Counted from the first letter of the stretch, positions 26,541-36,081 are shown. The stretch: 64,000 bases of DNA from Treponema phagedenis (GCF_008153345.1 NZ_CP042818.1:930001-994000); one strand, 5' to 3'. Numbers and translations: made by a program. The notes: a model not told the origin generated them from the sequence alone.

Positions 26541-28034
26541 ATGAATGTAAGAGAATCAATTAAAAGTACGGCAATATCGGTTCTTCCGATATGTGTAATT
26601 GTGTTGCTTTTGCACGTAACAGTTACCCCCTTGCCCGCATCCGAAGCTATCGCTTTTACGGTTGGATCGGCTTTGGTTATTTTAGGGCTCGGGCTTTTTT
26701 TGCTCGGAATGAATTTAGCTATTATGCCTGTCGGCTCATTTTTGGGAGCAGCGCTAACCCGCACAAGAAAGATTTTTTTCATTCTTGGTGCGGGAGCTGT
26801 TGTAGGTTTTATTATTACGGTAGCGGAACCTAATCTTTTAATCCTTGCCAGACAAGCAGAATCGGTTACGGGAGCAATCACTACTCCAGTGATGATTCTT
26901 GTGGTTGCAATCGGCGTAGCTCTTTCAGTAGTAATCGGACTTGCAAGAAGCATTTTCCAAATTTCCTACCGCCTAATTATGCTTATAATGTACGGGCTTG
27001 CTTTTTTGCTTGCAATAAAAGTGCACCCCACATTTGTAGCAATGGCCTTTGACTCAGGCGGAGCTACCACAGGGCCGCTTACGGTTCCTTTTATAATTGC
27101 TTTGGGAATAGGAGCTGCAAGTGTCCGCGGAGATAAAGAAGCTCATGACGACAGCTTCGGCTACACAGGTTTGACTGTTGCAGGCCCCGTTCTAGTTGTT
27201 ATTGCATACGCCTTTATTTTAGCCCTGCAAGGACGCGGCGGATTGCCGGAGCAATTGCCGGAAACAATTATACCGCCTGAAATGAATTTATCAATAATGG
27301 GAACCTATGTACCGGTTTTATTGCAGAGCTTTAAAAATGTTGCGTTTTCAGTTTCACCGTTTGTGTTGATTCTTCTTTTTTTTAACGTAACACTTTTAAA
27401 ATTACCGCCGAAGCAAATGCGCAGAATTATTATCGGTATTATTTATTCTTATTTCGGTTTGGTTATTTTCTTTACAGGCACCGATACGGGATTTATTCCT
27501 GCAGCGTTTAGACTCGGAACACTTTTAGGGCAACTTTCCTACCATTGGATTTTAGTCCCTATTGGTTGTGTTGCGGGAGCTGTAGTTGTTTGCGCAGAGC
27601 CTTCAACATGGGCGCTTGTAGAACAAGTTGAAGATTTATCGGGCGGAAACATCCGAAAGAGCGTTATGCTTGTTTCATTGGCAATCGGTGTATCCCTTTT
27701 TATAGGGCTTGCAATGTTACGCATTATACTAGGCTTTAGTGTATGGGTCTTTTTAATTCCCAGTTTTATAATAACATTTATTCTAACTCTCTTTGCGCCG
27801 CCGCTGTTTATTGCAATTGCATTTGACTCAGGAAGCGTCGCATCGGGACCTATGTCTAGCACCTTTGTTCTTTCTCTTGCACTGGGGGCTTCCACAGGTT
27901 TACAGGGGAACCCCGCAATTGATGCCTTCGGTCTTATTGCAATGACTTCTCTATCCCCATTAATAAGTATTCAAATACTTGGAATTCTTTTTAAAAAGAA
28001 GCAAGAGAAACTTGAAAAAAAAGGAGAAAAATAA
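26541..28034 (+). CDS. Duplicated DUF1538 membrane transporter-like protein
   Basis: A 497-residue inner-membrane protein with two DUF1538 halves in one chain. Both halves carry an AEP motif (AEPNLLILARQ, AEPSTWALVEQ) and a signature AFDSGG/S followed by TGP or SGP (near residues 172 and 432), with about six membrane segments each. DUF1538 pairs have, as I recall, been reported as cation/proton antiporters in halophiles; that role is only a possibility here. The start at 26541 fits the promoter; the in-frame ATG at 26391 lies upstream of it and inside a repeat. The stop overlaps the next gene by one base. Confidence 0.85.
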   Translation: MNVRESIKSTAISVLPICVIVLLLHVTVTPLPASEAIAFTVGSALVILGLGLFLLGMNLAIMPVGSFLGAALTRTRKIFFILGAGAVVGFIITVAEPNLLILARQAESVTGAITTPVMILVVAIGVALSVVIGLARSIFQISYRLIMLIMYGLAFLLAIKVHPTFVAMAFDSGGATTGPLTVPFIIALGIGAASVRGDKEAHDDSFGYTGLTVAGPVLVVIAYAFILALQGRGGLPEQLPETIIPPEMNLSIMGTYVPVLLQSFKNVAFSVSPFVLILLFFNVTLLKLPPKQMRRIIIGIIYSYFGLVIFFTGTDTGFIPAAFRLGTLLGQLSYHWILVPIGCVAGAVVVCAEPSTWALVEQVEDLSGGNIRKSVMLVSLAIGVSLFIGLAMLRIILGFSVWVFLIPSFIITFILTLFAPPLFIAIAFDSGSVASGPMSSTFVLSLALGASTGLQGNPAIDAFGLIAMTSLSPLISIQILGILFKKKQEKLEKKGEK

Positions 28035-28642
28035 TGAAAGAATTTACAAAAATGATTCTTCTATTTACACCGCACAATAAAGCGGAAAAAATATTTGCCT
28101 CGGCGTACGAAGCAGGAGCAAGGGGCGGAACAATTTTAGTCGGGAGCACTCCAAGTTTTTCAAAACTCGGATCCTTTTTTGCCGTTGGTGATACGCTCAC
28201 CGACATTTTACAAATTCTTACGACGGAAAAAGAGCATGATGCTATTATCAACTCAATTACCGCAAGCCCGGTGTGGTCAAAAAAAACACACGGGAAATTA
28301 TGCATATTATCTGCTGGAGGAGAAAAAAATATGGCAGGCGAAAGTCAATTAATTACTGTTATTGTTAATAGAGGTTTTGCAAATGATGTTATGGACGCAG
28401 CTCGAAAAGCGGGAGCTACGGGCGGTACTATTTTACATGCACGTGGAACAGGAAAACCGGAAGACGAAAAGTTTTTCGGCATAACAATTGTTCCCGAAAA
28501 AGAGCAACTTCTTATCATAGCCGATAACGCAACCGCTGAAAAAATAAAAACGGCAATTTCAAACTTAGATATTTTAAAAGAACCCGGAATCGGAATTATT
28601 TTTTCATTACCCATTATTGAAATGAAAACCCTCGGAGAGTAA
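28034..28642 (+). CDS. Double P-II-like signalling protein
   Basis: A 202-residue cytoplasmic protein with two P-II-like domains (about 1-95 and 100-200). Each shows the pattern of a strand, a helix rich in Ala, then GARGGTILVGS or GATGGTILHARG, and the second ends FFGITIVPEKE. P-II proteins are usually single-domain trimers that bind nucleotides and gate transporters. Tight coupling to the DUF1538 gene (1-base overlap, AAGGAG inside the upstream gene) suggests it regulates that transporter. No uridylylation-type tyrosine can be assigned with confidence. Confidence 0.82.
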   Translation: MKEFTKMILLFTPHNKAEKIFASAYEAGARGGTILVGSTPSFSKLGSFFAVGDTLTDILQILTTEKEHDAIINSITASPVWSKKTHGKLCILSAGGEKNMAGESQLITVIVNRGFANDVMDAARKAGATGGTILHARGTGKPEDEKFFGITIVPEKEQLLIIADNATAEKIKTAISNLDILKEPGIGIIFSLPIIEMKTLGE

Positions 28643-28647
28643 AAACT

Positions 28648-30903
28648 TTAACTTTCGATCAGTTTGGGGTTTCGGAAAATACAGGCAGCCCAAAAGCAAA
28701 TGAAAAACCTGAACGGTTCTTGGTTAATAAGATCAAGATCAACTGCGACGCCTATAAGCAAGGCTGCCCGAACCCCAAGCCTTTTATCTCCATATTCAAT
28801 AAGCCAATTTACAAATTCGGTATCATACTGATAATCTTGGATAAACTGCAATACAATATTTTTCAGCTTCTCATCATGTTTCTTTCGTAATGAAAAACTT
28901 TCATCCAAGGCATCAATTAATAGAATATTCGGTGCCTTTTGTTTGTTTTTATATCGCTCAAAGGCATAATAGAACGCATTTTGAATACCCATTAAAGAAG
29001 AAAGCGCAAGCAGTGCTTCATCTTCTACGTGAAGAGGCAAATTCTCTTGTCTGAGCAGATCAAGAATAAGCGGCAGAGAACTGATTGACCCGAATGTTTC
29101 CAGCGCTTGTATTCCGCGCAATAATAAAAAAGGATTGTCGGTATTAGCAATCATATTTCCGATTTTAATTTGACTATAGGTATCATTAAGATTTGCAAGC
29201 GCTAACATTGCTTCTCCTGCTAATGCATAATCTTCACTGTCCAGCGCAGTCCGTAAAGCGGGAATTGCCTGTTGCACTTTAAATTTTCCCAAAATTCGAG
29301 CGGCGCTTGAGGCTGTAGTAAAAGCTCCGCTTTTTAACTCAAGTAAAAGATCCTCACGGTTTTTGCTGCTCAAAGCCTCAATAGAATATAATGCCTGCAA
29401 TGCCCCATAGCGAATGCTAAAACGAGGAGATTCCAAATACGAACCGAGTTGGTCGGCAGATACCGAAGAAGCAATCTCTCCGAGCTCTTTTAAAATATTT
29501 TGCTCCGCTTCAAGATTCTGATTGGAATCAAGCTTATGCAAAAGATTTAATGCTTTCATGTCGCGCGGTGAAAAAAGCACCGCAAGGGTTTCAAACACCC
29601 GATAACTGCCAAGATTAAGCAACTTCGCTTGGAACAGTAAACCGATTGCAATAATCACAATAATACCGATAAAAAAAATTCGGTACGATTCAAGATTTGA
29701 AAACCCCAGTGATTTAAAAAAGTCTAATATCGTTCCGCCTAAGATAGCACCGCCGCCGCCTGTAATACCTAAGACAAAATAATACAGCATGCTGAGATCC
29801 ATAATGGCTTCTTCCGGCACCATAGCAAAAAAATATGCTTGCGCGGCATTATCCTGTCCTACAAACCCCATATTCGTAATCATGGAAATAAGACATAAAA
29901 CAACAATTGCAAGCGAAACCGTGCCTAATCCCGGTGCAATAATTGCGGGGATCAGCGTAACAAGCGCTAAACTTGAAAAAATAATATACATCGGTTTTGC
30001 TCCGATTCTGTCAATAACCAGTCGCATTATCAAACCGACAATTAATGCTCCAAATGAAGAGCAAACAGTGAAAATTGTTGCAAGGCTATCACTTGTTCCA
30101 TATACTTCTTTTGCAAAAACGATAATAAAAGGACGAGCCATTCCAATTCCAAAACCAACAATAAAAAAGGCGGTAATAAAAAGGCGGAAATTTGCATCTT
30201 TGAAAGCATTTCGTGCATGAGTAAAAAACGAATGTTGTTCTGCCGGTTCTTGTAAAGGAGTTTGAGCTTCTCCCCCCTTTTCAGCTTCCTTTTCAGGATC
30301 GGGAAGTTTTAAAAGCAAAGCCGAAGCTATGAACCCGGAAATCATACCGATAATAGTTGCAATATTATAAGTTGTTACAGAAATATTTATCCAAAGCATA
30401 CCGGCAAGCAACAGGGTCGCAATAAGCGTCGCTGCATTATTAGTCAAAGAAATTCGCACAATATAAGAACTTCTATCCTTGCCGGGAGCCAAGATTTTTA
30501 TAACCGGATTATTTGCAATCATGCCCGCACCGCGAAAAATATTAAAACATGCAACAGAAAGTACTAAAAGATTTAAAGCTACAAAATTATTTCCGGCAAA
30601 AAAGAACAGCGGAATAACAAGCATTGGCAGCAAACTGAGGTTTCGCATAAACCATGCATACGCAAAGGTTCTTATAAGCGTATATTTTCGCACCATCAAT
30701 TTACCAAGCGGGATCGCAAAATAGCAAAAATACATAAAAGCATTTAATAAACCGACAATCGTACTATTTGCACCCAAAGAAAGGGCATACAGCGTAATAG
30801 TATTGCCGGTAACAAGTGCAAACGACAGAGAATTTATAATATTGTAAATATCATATACTCGCCTTCCTTGCTTGATCCTAAAGGCAGATAGTTCTTCGCT
30901 CAT
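28648..30903 (-). CDS. MFS-type transporter with C-terminal HEAT-like repeats
   Basis: A 751-residue membrane protein. About twelve membrane segments fill residues 20-440, with a charged loop near 205-235 in the middle. A soluble C-terminal region (about 460-720) is made of paired helices with alternating Ala/Leu typical of HEAT or armadillo repeats (e.g. ALAGEAMLALANLND). Such a region usually binds proteins. The start at 30903 is chosen for the close -10 box; the in-frame start at 30993 lies upstream of the promoter. It ends 5 bases from the convergent P-II gene. Substrate unknown. Confidence 0.8.
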   Translation of the reverse strand: MSEELSAFRIKQGRRVYDIYNIINSLSFALVTGNTITLYALSLGANSTIVGLLNAFMYFCYFAIPLGKLMVRKYTLIRTFAYAWFMRNLSLLPMLVIPLFFFAGNNFVALNLLVLSVACFNIFRGAGMIANNPVIKILAPGKDRSSYIVRISLTNNAATLIATLLLAGMLWINISVTTYNIATIIGMISGFIASALLLKLPDPEKEAEKGGEAQTPLQEPAEQHSFFTHARNAFKDANFRLFITAFFIVGFGIGMARPFIIVFAKEVYGTSDSLATIFTVCSSFGALIVGLIMRLVIDRIGAKPMYIIFSSLALVTLIPAIIAPGLGTVSLAIVVLCLISMITNMGFVGQDNAAQAYFFAMVPEEAIMDLSMLYYFVLGITGGGGAILGGTILDFFKSLGFSNLESYRIFFIGIIVIIAIGLLFQAKLLNLGSYRVFETLAVLFSPRDMKALNLLHKLDSNQNLEAEQNILKELGEIASSVSADQLGSYLESPRFSIRYGALQALYSIEALSSKNREDLLLELKSGAFTTASSAARILGKFKVQQAIPALRTALDSEDYALAGEAMLALANLNDTYSQIKIGNMIANTDNPFLLLRGIQALETFGSISSLPLILDLLRQENLPLHVEDEALLALSSLMGIQNAFYYAFERYKNKQKAPNILLIDALDESFSLRKKHDEKLKNIVLQFIQDYQYDTEFVNWLIEYGDKRLGVRAALLIGVAVDLDLINQEPFRFFICFWAACIFRNPKLIES

Positions 30904-30911
30904 TATTTCGT

Positions 30912-30940
30912 ATTCTATACTGATTAAGAGAAAAAAACAA
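30912..30940 (-). promoter_or_regulatory. Promoter of the MFS-HEAT gene, near-leaderless
   Basis: On the minus strand -35 TTGTTT (30935-30940), 17-base spacer, -10 TAGAAT (30912-30917). The ATG follows 8 bases after the -10, with no ribosome binding site. Confidence 0.65.
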
Positions 30941-31032
30941 TATAACAAAGTGGTTTTCTTCCATCTATGATCCCGCTTTATTTCGACTCCCAATGAAAAA
31001 CAGCAACACGCGCACCGGCATCAAAAACCGGA

Positions 31033-31338
31033 GATAGCGTTTTTAAGAATTCGATCTGTTCTTAATACATTTTATTTGCATCATAAAAAATTTTTAAAAA
31101 GAGTTCGACACAACGGTTTGGTTTTGACGTCCTTGTCAAAACCAAACCTGCGAGTTTTAAAGCTTTGTAAATAATTTTGCTTTAAAACTCGCTGCTGCGT
31201 GGAACCACTGCCATCCGTGGCAGTTCTGATTTTGACACGGCGCAACGGTGGGCAATTTACCATAGTGATGCTGAATCTATAAGCTGCTATGATTAACACT
31301 CCAATTACTAGCAGCAACCTAATTAACAAAACGCTATA
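31033..31338 (-). repeat. Intergenic hairpin element, copy H (both ends present)
   Basis: About 305 bp, inverted relative to copy F. Ends GATAGCGTTTTTAAGAATTC and TTAACAAAACGCTATA. Internal hairpins: GGTTTGGTTTTGAC (31115-31128) with its exact complement (31135-31148), GCGAGTTTTAAAGC with its complement, and CTGCC/GGCAG around loop ATCCGT. Confidence 0.88.
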
Positions 31339-31397
31339 CGATCATCAGTAATAGCGGGGACATTTTTATAGTGGCGTGACAAGATAAAAATTTATCC

Positions 31398-31552
31398 TTG
31401 ACGGGCAGTGTTATTGGTGCTATACTGCAATTATCTAAAAGATCTTTTTTTCGTAAGTACTAAAAGTTTTATTCTTATCAAACGAGGATCCAATAGATTC
31501 AATTCTGTATGGAATTGAATATTGAAATGCCGTACACGGCAAAGGTTCTTAT
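31398..31552 (+). promoter_or_regulatory. Promoter and structured leader of the RRM gene
   Basis: -35 TTGACG (31398-31403), 17-base spacer, -10 TATACT (31421-31426). The leader of about 120 bases holds a perfect 9-bp hairpin ATTCAATTC/GAATTGAAT (31497-31520) and a CCGT/ACGG hairpin close to the start codon, which could control translation or bind the RRM protein itself. Confidence 0.6.
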
Positions 31553-31819
31553 ATGTCACAAAAAATTTATGTAGGCAACTTAAATTATGCTACCACAGGA
31601 GAAGGTCTTAAAGACCTTTTCGGCAATTATGGAGAAGTTGTTTCCGCTATTGTCATTAAAGACAGACTCACACATCGCTCAAAGGGGTTCGGTTTTGTCG
31701 AGATGGAAGATGAAGCTGCCGTAAAAAAAGCTATTGAAGAATTAAACGAAACCGATTTTGAGGGTAGAAAAATTCGCGTTAACTATGCGGAAGAGCGGCA
31801 GCAACCGCCTCAGCATTAA
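31553..31819 (+). CDS. RRM-type RNA-binding protein
   Basis: An 88-residue protein that is a single RNA recognition motif. RNP2 is KIYVGNLNY at residues 4-12 and RNP1 is SKGFGFVEM near 44-52. Small bacterial RRM proteins bind single-stranded RNA and are often cold-inducible; no specific target is known here. The ribosome binding site is weak (AAAGG). The stop codon overlaps the next start (TAATG), so YjbQ is translationally coupled. Confidence 0.92.
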   Translation: MSQKIYVGNLNYATTGEGLKDLFGNYGEVVSAIVIKDRLTHRSKGFGFVEMEDEAAVKKAIEELNETDFEGRKIRVNYAEERQQPPQH

Positions 31820-32214
31820 TGACATATACATTCTCTGTCAGTACTAAGGCGGAGGAGCTTGTCGATATCACCGGTTTTGTACAGTCGGCAATTCGAGAAA
31901 CCGGAGTAAAAAGCGGCACCGCTCTTATCTTTTGTCCACACACCACTGCTGCGATTACTATCAACGAAAATGCAGATCCCGATGTAAAAGCTGATTTATT
32001 AAAAGGCTTAGCATACATATCTCCCGATAGACCGGTATATATGCATGCGGAAGGAAATAGCCCTGCGCATATAAAAGCAAGTCTTGTAGGTAGTTCTGTT
32101 TCGGTTATTATCGAAAACGGAGCCCTGTTGCTTGGCACATGGCAGGGAATTTATTTTTGTGAATTTGACGGCCCCCGCAAACGATATTTTCATGTAAAAA
32201 TACAAAAAGATTAA
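31819..32214 (+). CDS. YjbQ/UPF0047 family protein
   Basis: A 131-residue cytoplasmic protein. Family motifs are FCPHTTAAITINENADPDV near residue 38, with the conserved histidine, and HAEGNSPAHIKASLVG near 76, followed by LLLGTWQGIYFCEFDGPR. Members form trimers; weak thiamine-phosphate synthase activity has been described for some, and the cellular role is unsettled. The pairing with an RNA-binding protein is noted but not explained. Confidence 0.88.
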   Translation: MTYTFSVSTKAEELVDITGFVQSAIRETGVKSGTALIFCPHTTAAITINENADPDVKADLLKGLAYISPDRPVYMHAEGNSPAHIKASLVGSSVSVIIENGALLLGTWQGIYFCEFDGPRKRYFHVKIQKD

Positions 32215-32330
32215 AAGAACCTGTTTTCTTTTAGTATTGTATTTTTAAAAATGTTTTATTCTATTATGAAAAAACGGTAGAAAAGCTCTTATCTCTTTTT
32301 GTATAAAAAGAGATAAGAATGACTTGACTG

Positions 32331-33218
32331 TTATACTTTAAAATTAAATCCGATACTCAATCCGAAATCCAGTGAATTCATATAAAATGATTTTATCTGA
32401 TCTCTTTCAAAGTTAACATCAATTTTAGGGGTGGCGTTCTGACCATTTTCTATTGCTGCCTCCATTATCTTTTTAGGCATGGTAACATATTTTGGTCTAT
32501 ACACGGTGTACGAAAGGAAGGTTCCGAGTACCAGCTCCATTGTGGGAATAACCGGTTGGTTATATTCTATTGTTCCTTTAAAAACTACGCCTAAGGGGTT
32601 TATTTTTTTCATTTGTTCGGGAGAAACCACCAGCGTTCCTGTTTCGGGATGAAAATCTATCTTTCCCTTGGTTTCTTTAAATATGTTAGCTGTGTCTTCT
32701 TCGGTCAGGTTGGTATACATTTCATAAACCGGCTGCGGGTCAACCGGCATTCTGCCGTTCACATAAAAGTTAATACTCATCCTGTTGCGAAACAAATAGG
32801 TACGTAAACCGGTACCGAAGGTGATGACGGGCGTCATATATACTCGGGCATACACCCGTATATCTTTTTTTAATCTTTCATTATATTGTCCGGATATTTG
32901 CCCGGAAAATCCTTGCCCGACTCCAAGATCAAAACTCAAGCCAAGTCCGCCGAAATACTTATTGTCTTGCAGCTTAAAATACTTTACCGCATCAAAAATA
33001 TAGGTAATGTCCACTTCACCGTTCATTATAAAACCTACCATACCTTCCATAAAAGCTGCTCCGAGATATTTTTTATCTGCCTCGTTGATATGCGGATCGG
33101 TGTATGAACCCAGAAAATTTGCCCGAAGTCCAAGCACAAAGCCTTTTTCAAAAGCAAAAGATGTGCTCATGGTTGCACACATAATTCCGATGCATAGAAG
33201 TTTTTTTCCAATAATCAT
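32331..33218 (-). CDS. Predicted outer-membrane or periplasmic beta-rich protein
   Basis: A 295-residue secreted protein. The signal peptide ends near residue 22 (TSFA/FEKG, no lipobox cysteine). The mature part alternates hydrophobic and polar residues as in beta barrels (GLGLSFDLGVGQGFSGQISG, later LSYTVYRPKY), with a final strand ending SIGFNFKV. I do not recognise a named family. GGAGG precedes the start. No partner genes on its strand. Confidence 0.65.
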   Translation of the reverse strand: MIIGKKLLCIGIMCATMSTSFAFEKGFVLGLRANFLGSYTDPHINEADKKYLGAAFMEGMVGFIMNGEVDITYIFDAVKYFKLQDNKYFGGLGLSFDLGVGQGFSGQISGQYNERLKKDIRVYARVYMTPVITFGTGLRTYLFRNRMSINFYVNGRMPVDPQPVYEMYTNLTEEDTANIFKETKGKIDFHPETGTLVVSPEQMKKINPLGVVFKGTIEYNQPVIPTMELVLGTFLSYTVYRPKYVTMPKKIMEAAIENGQNATPKIDVNFERDQIKSFYMNSLDFGLSIGFNFKV

Positions 33219-33268
33219 ATAGCCTCCAAATAAACATGCGTATCAAATTCCTGTTTTTAACGAGCAAA

Positions 33269-33297
33269 AGAATAACAGAGTTTCATATTATCGTCAA
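33269..33297 (-). promoter_or_regulatory. Promoter of the beta-rich secreted protein gene
   Basis: On the minus strand -35 TTGACG (33292-33297), 17-base spacer, -10 TATTCT (33269-33274). Confidence 0.65.
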
Positions 33298-33420
33298 CAG
33301 GTTCGAAAAGTCTAATAATTAAGAAATCGGTAATTTAATTAGATCCGATACACATGAAAACCAAAAAACCATAGCATAATTTGGAATTCAAAACAATATC
33401 TTGATTATGTGGTATCTTAA

Positions 33421-33835
33421 CTTGGCGATGTTTTAAAAGCACAACCGCTTTCAAGTGCTTTTAAAACTCGCAAGGTATTATTTTGACACGGACAGCAAAA
33501 TCAGAACGGGTATGGACACCCGTGTTTCCACGTAAAAAACAGGGGGTCAGTACAAGTCGCCCTGCTCTGCGCGCAGAGGCTGTCGGGGGATGGTTTTTGG
33601 CGTGCGGAACTTTGGGGTTTTTCTTGGCGTTAGCGAGGGGTAGGCATTCCGATGGTAAACTTACCCACCGTTGCGTTGTGTCGGGCTCTTTTTATAAAAT
33701 TGTTTATGATTCGGATGTCAAAACTCAGAACGGGCACTGACGCCCGTGGGTTCATTCAGAAATGAGTTTGAAAACTACCGAGCCATATTCGGAGTTTTCA
33801 AACTCGCAAGGTTTAATTTTTATAAAATTCGACTC
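33421..33835 (+). repeat. Intergenic hairpin element, copy I
   Basis: Contains GTTTTAAAAGCAC (about 33429) pairing with GTGCTTTTAAAAC, ACGGGT/ACCCGT around loop ATGGAC, a GGTAAACTTACCCACCGTTG module, and a GAGTTTGAAAACT/AGTTTTCAAACTC hairpin near 33761-33806. The terminal repeats are not intact. Confidence 0.75.
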
Positions 33836-33891
33836 TCATTAAACAAATTAAAAATCTAATTAAAAAAGAACGTTACACAAGAGAAAAGCTC

Positions 33892-35748
33892 TCAGCGTTT
33901 TTTATAGGCGGATGCTTTTGCGGTTGAGGGGCTGCGTTTTTTCTTTGCTGTTTTTTCCTTGACAAATGTTTCCATGCGGCGCTCTTCCCGTTGCTTCCTT
34001 CCCGATTTTTTTCTTGCAGGAAAACTTTCCCGTTCTTCGCTTTCTTTTTTGTCAAGGCGCAGGGGAAGGTCTTTTCTTTTTTTTGCAAGGCTGAGTGCTG
34101 TTGCGGCAGCTTGTCGCGGTAAACTTACCAATGAAAACTTTTCCATCACTTCGATTCGATCAACCTTATGTTCGGGGATGGAAAGCAAAGAAGAAAAAAG
34201 CTGAGATATCTTTCGTTTTGTCATGCCTTCTTTTCTGCCTAAGGCAAGATATAAGCGGCATTGGTCTGAATCTTTTTGTTTTTTTCCGCCGTCAAAACGC
34301 ACCGGCTTTATATTTTTATACCGAGATGGTGAAAGCTGCGCGCCGAATTGTAGTTGCAGCAAACCGGCAAGAATTTGGATAATCTGTTTTTCAGTTTTGT
34401 CATTATAACGTTTTTCAAAATCATGTTCAGAATTTTGCATATCGGTTATTTCTTCACTGATATTTTCATCGGCAAGGGAAACATCGTTTTCTGATTTTTC
34501 AGCGGTGCCGGCTAAAAGTTTTTCTGAAAACCGTATGAACGATTCGTTGAAGTCATCGGTTTCAAGTTTTGCAAGCTTTTCGCCCAATTCGGAAAGGATA
34601 CGCGTTTCTTTGTATGCAAGAACTTTTTCTATTGAAGGAATTTTTCCTTCTTTGAATTCGCCGCGGGCATGACGGGCAAGATAGTCGATTTTTCTGCTTT
34701 CATTCGGACGAATAAAACTTACCGCTGTTCCTGTCGAGCCTGCGCGTCCGGTTCTGCCTATTCTGTGTGTATAGGTCGGGCCGTCATAGGGAATTGCATA
34801 ATTGACCACGTGGGTAATTCCTTCGATGTCAATTCCGCGTGCGGCAACATCGGTTGCAACAAGCGTGCGTATTTTTTTTGATCTGAATCGGGAAAGAATT
34901 TTTTCCCGCTGATTTTGCGGAATGTCGCCGTGCAAGGCAGCCGCTTCATATCCGCGCTCTTCCAATTCTTTTGCAACCGAATCCGCATCAAGTTTTGTTT
35001 GGCAAAATACCAAGCCGTAAAAATCCGGTGTAATATCGATGAGCCGTATAAGTGCTTCGATTTTATCTTCTTCGCGCACAAACCAATAAAACTGCTCGGT
35101 GAGCGAAACAGGCTCTTCGGATAATTCTTCCGCAACAATTTCATAATCTCCCATAAAATCCGAGGCTATCGAAAGAATAGGTTTGGGCATGGTGGCGGAA
35201 AACATTAAAATGCGCGCATTGGAATTTGCTTTTGAAAATATAGTTTCTATATCGCTGATAAATCCCATATTAAGCATTTCATCCGCTTCGTCCAAAATAA
35301 AATATTCAATTTGCGTAAGATCAAGCGAGCCGCGCTCAATGTGGTCAATAATTCGTCCCGGTGTTCCTACGATAATTTCAGCCCCTTTTTTCAAAGCACG
35401 TAATTGTTCGCTCATTGAAGAACCGCCATAGACAACAGCGATTCGGGGATAGGTTTCAATTCTAAAGGATTCTATTTCTGCCGCAACCTGCATGGCAAGT
35501 TCACGAGTCGGCACAAGTACGAGAGCGCGCGGATGTCCTAAATCTGCACGCAATTCCTGAATAAGTGGTAAGCCAAAAGCGCCTGTTTTTCCGGTACCGG
35601 TGCGCGCCTTTGCAATAATATTTGTCTCTCCCGAAAGCAATCGGGGAATTGCCAAAATCTGAATGGGAGTTGGGGTTTCAAAACCCTTTGCTTCAATTGC
35701 TTGGAGAACGATGTCCTCTAAGCCGATGTCTTTAAAAGATAATTCCAT
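33892..35748 (-). CDS. DEAD-box RNA helicase, DeaD/CsdA type
   Basis: A 618-residue ATP-dependent RNA helicase. The Q motif region FETPTPIQ lies near residue 23, motif I ARTGTGKTG near 47, DEAD near 155, SAT near 185 and HRIGRTGRAG near 330. A DbpA-like RNA-binding domain follows at about 480-560 (RLYLALGRKEGMTKRKI), then a highly basic Lys/Arg tail. It should unwind RNA in ribosome assembly or decay. The start at 35748 gives the usual MELSFKDIGL opening; no ribosome binding site is seen and a -10 TATACT ends 9 bases before the ATG. Confidence 0.92.
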   Translation of the reverse strand: MELSFKDIGLEDIVLQAIEAKGFETPTPIQILAIPRLLSGETNIIAKARTGTGKTGAFGLPLIQELRADLGHPRALVLVPTRELAMQVAAEIESFRIETYPRIAVVYGGSSMSEQLRALKKGAEIIVGTPGRIIDHIERGSLDLTQIEYFILDEADEMLNMGFISDIETIFSKANSNARILMFSATMPKPILSIASDFMGDYEIVAEELSEEPVSLTEQFYWFVREEDKIEALIRLIDITPDFYGLVFCQTKLDADSVAKELEERGYEAAALHGDIPQNQREKILSRFRSKKIRTLVATDVAARGIDIEGITHVVNYAIPYDGPTYTHRIGRTGRAGSTGTAVSFIRPNESRKIDYLARHARGEFKEGKIPSIEKVLAYKETRILSELGEKLAKLETDDFNESFIRFSEKLLAGTAEKSENDVSLADENISEEITDMQNSEHDFEKRYNDKTEKQIIQILAGLLQLQFGAQLSPSRYKNIKPVRFDGGKKQKDSDQCRLYLALGRKEGMTKRKISQLFSSLLSIPEHKVDRIEVMEKFSLVSLPRQAAATALSLAKKRKDLPLRLDKKESEERESFPARKKSGRKQREERRMETFVKEKTAKKKRSPSTAKASAYKKR

Positions 35749-36000
35749 AAGAAATGGAGTATACCAAAAATAACTGATTTGTGATAGGGCAATGTTGAAA
35801 CTTATACAACAAGAGCGTGCGGGCATTACCGTTTGAGATTTCCAAAAAAACATTCGCGTCCTCAGTAGCGGTTCTGATTACTGTTCCGTATTATGTTTTA
35901 AGCAAAACAGCTTGACCTTTATGAAAAATTTTTTACGCAATACAAACTAAGCAATGGTACGCCTTAAAAAATATGGAAAAGCTTTTCTATAATTTTTCCG

Positions 36001-36028
36001 TTGACCAAAACTTAAACACGCTTATAAT
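36001..36028 (+). promoter_or_regulatory. Promoter of the radical SAM gene
   Basis: -35 TTGACC (36001-36006), 16-base spacer, perfect -10 TATAAT (36023-36028). The 35749-36081 gap otherwise holds only the helicase promoter region. Confidence 0.8.
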
Positions 36029-36081
36029 AGATAAGAGATGGCAGTTTTTTATTCGGCAAGATTTTTATCAAGGAAGGAAAT

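Noticed and set aside
33483-33740. An 85-codon frame upstream of the DEAD helicase region
   Set aside because: It is translated repeat I; the same modules appear in non-coding copies.
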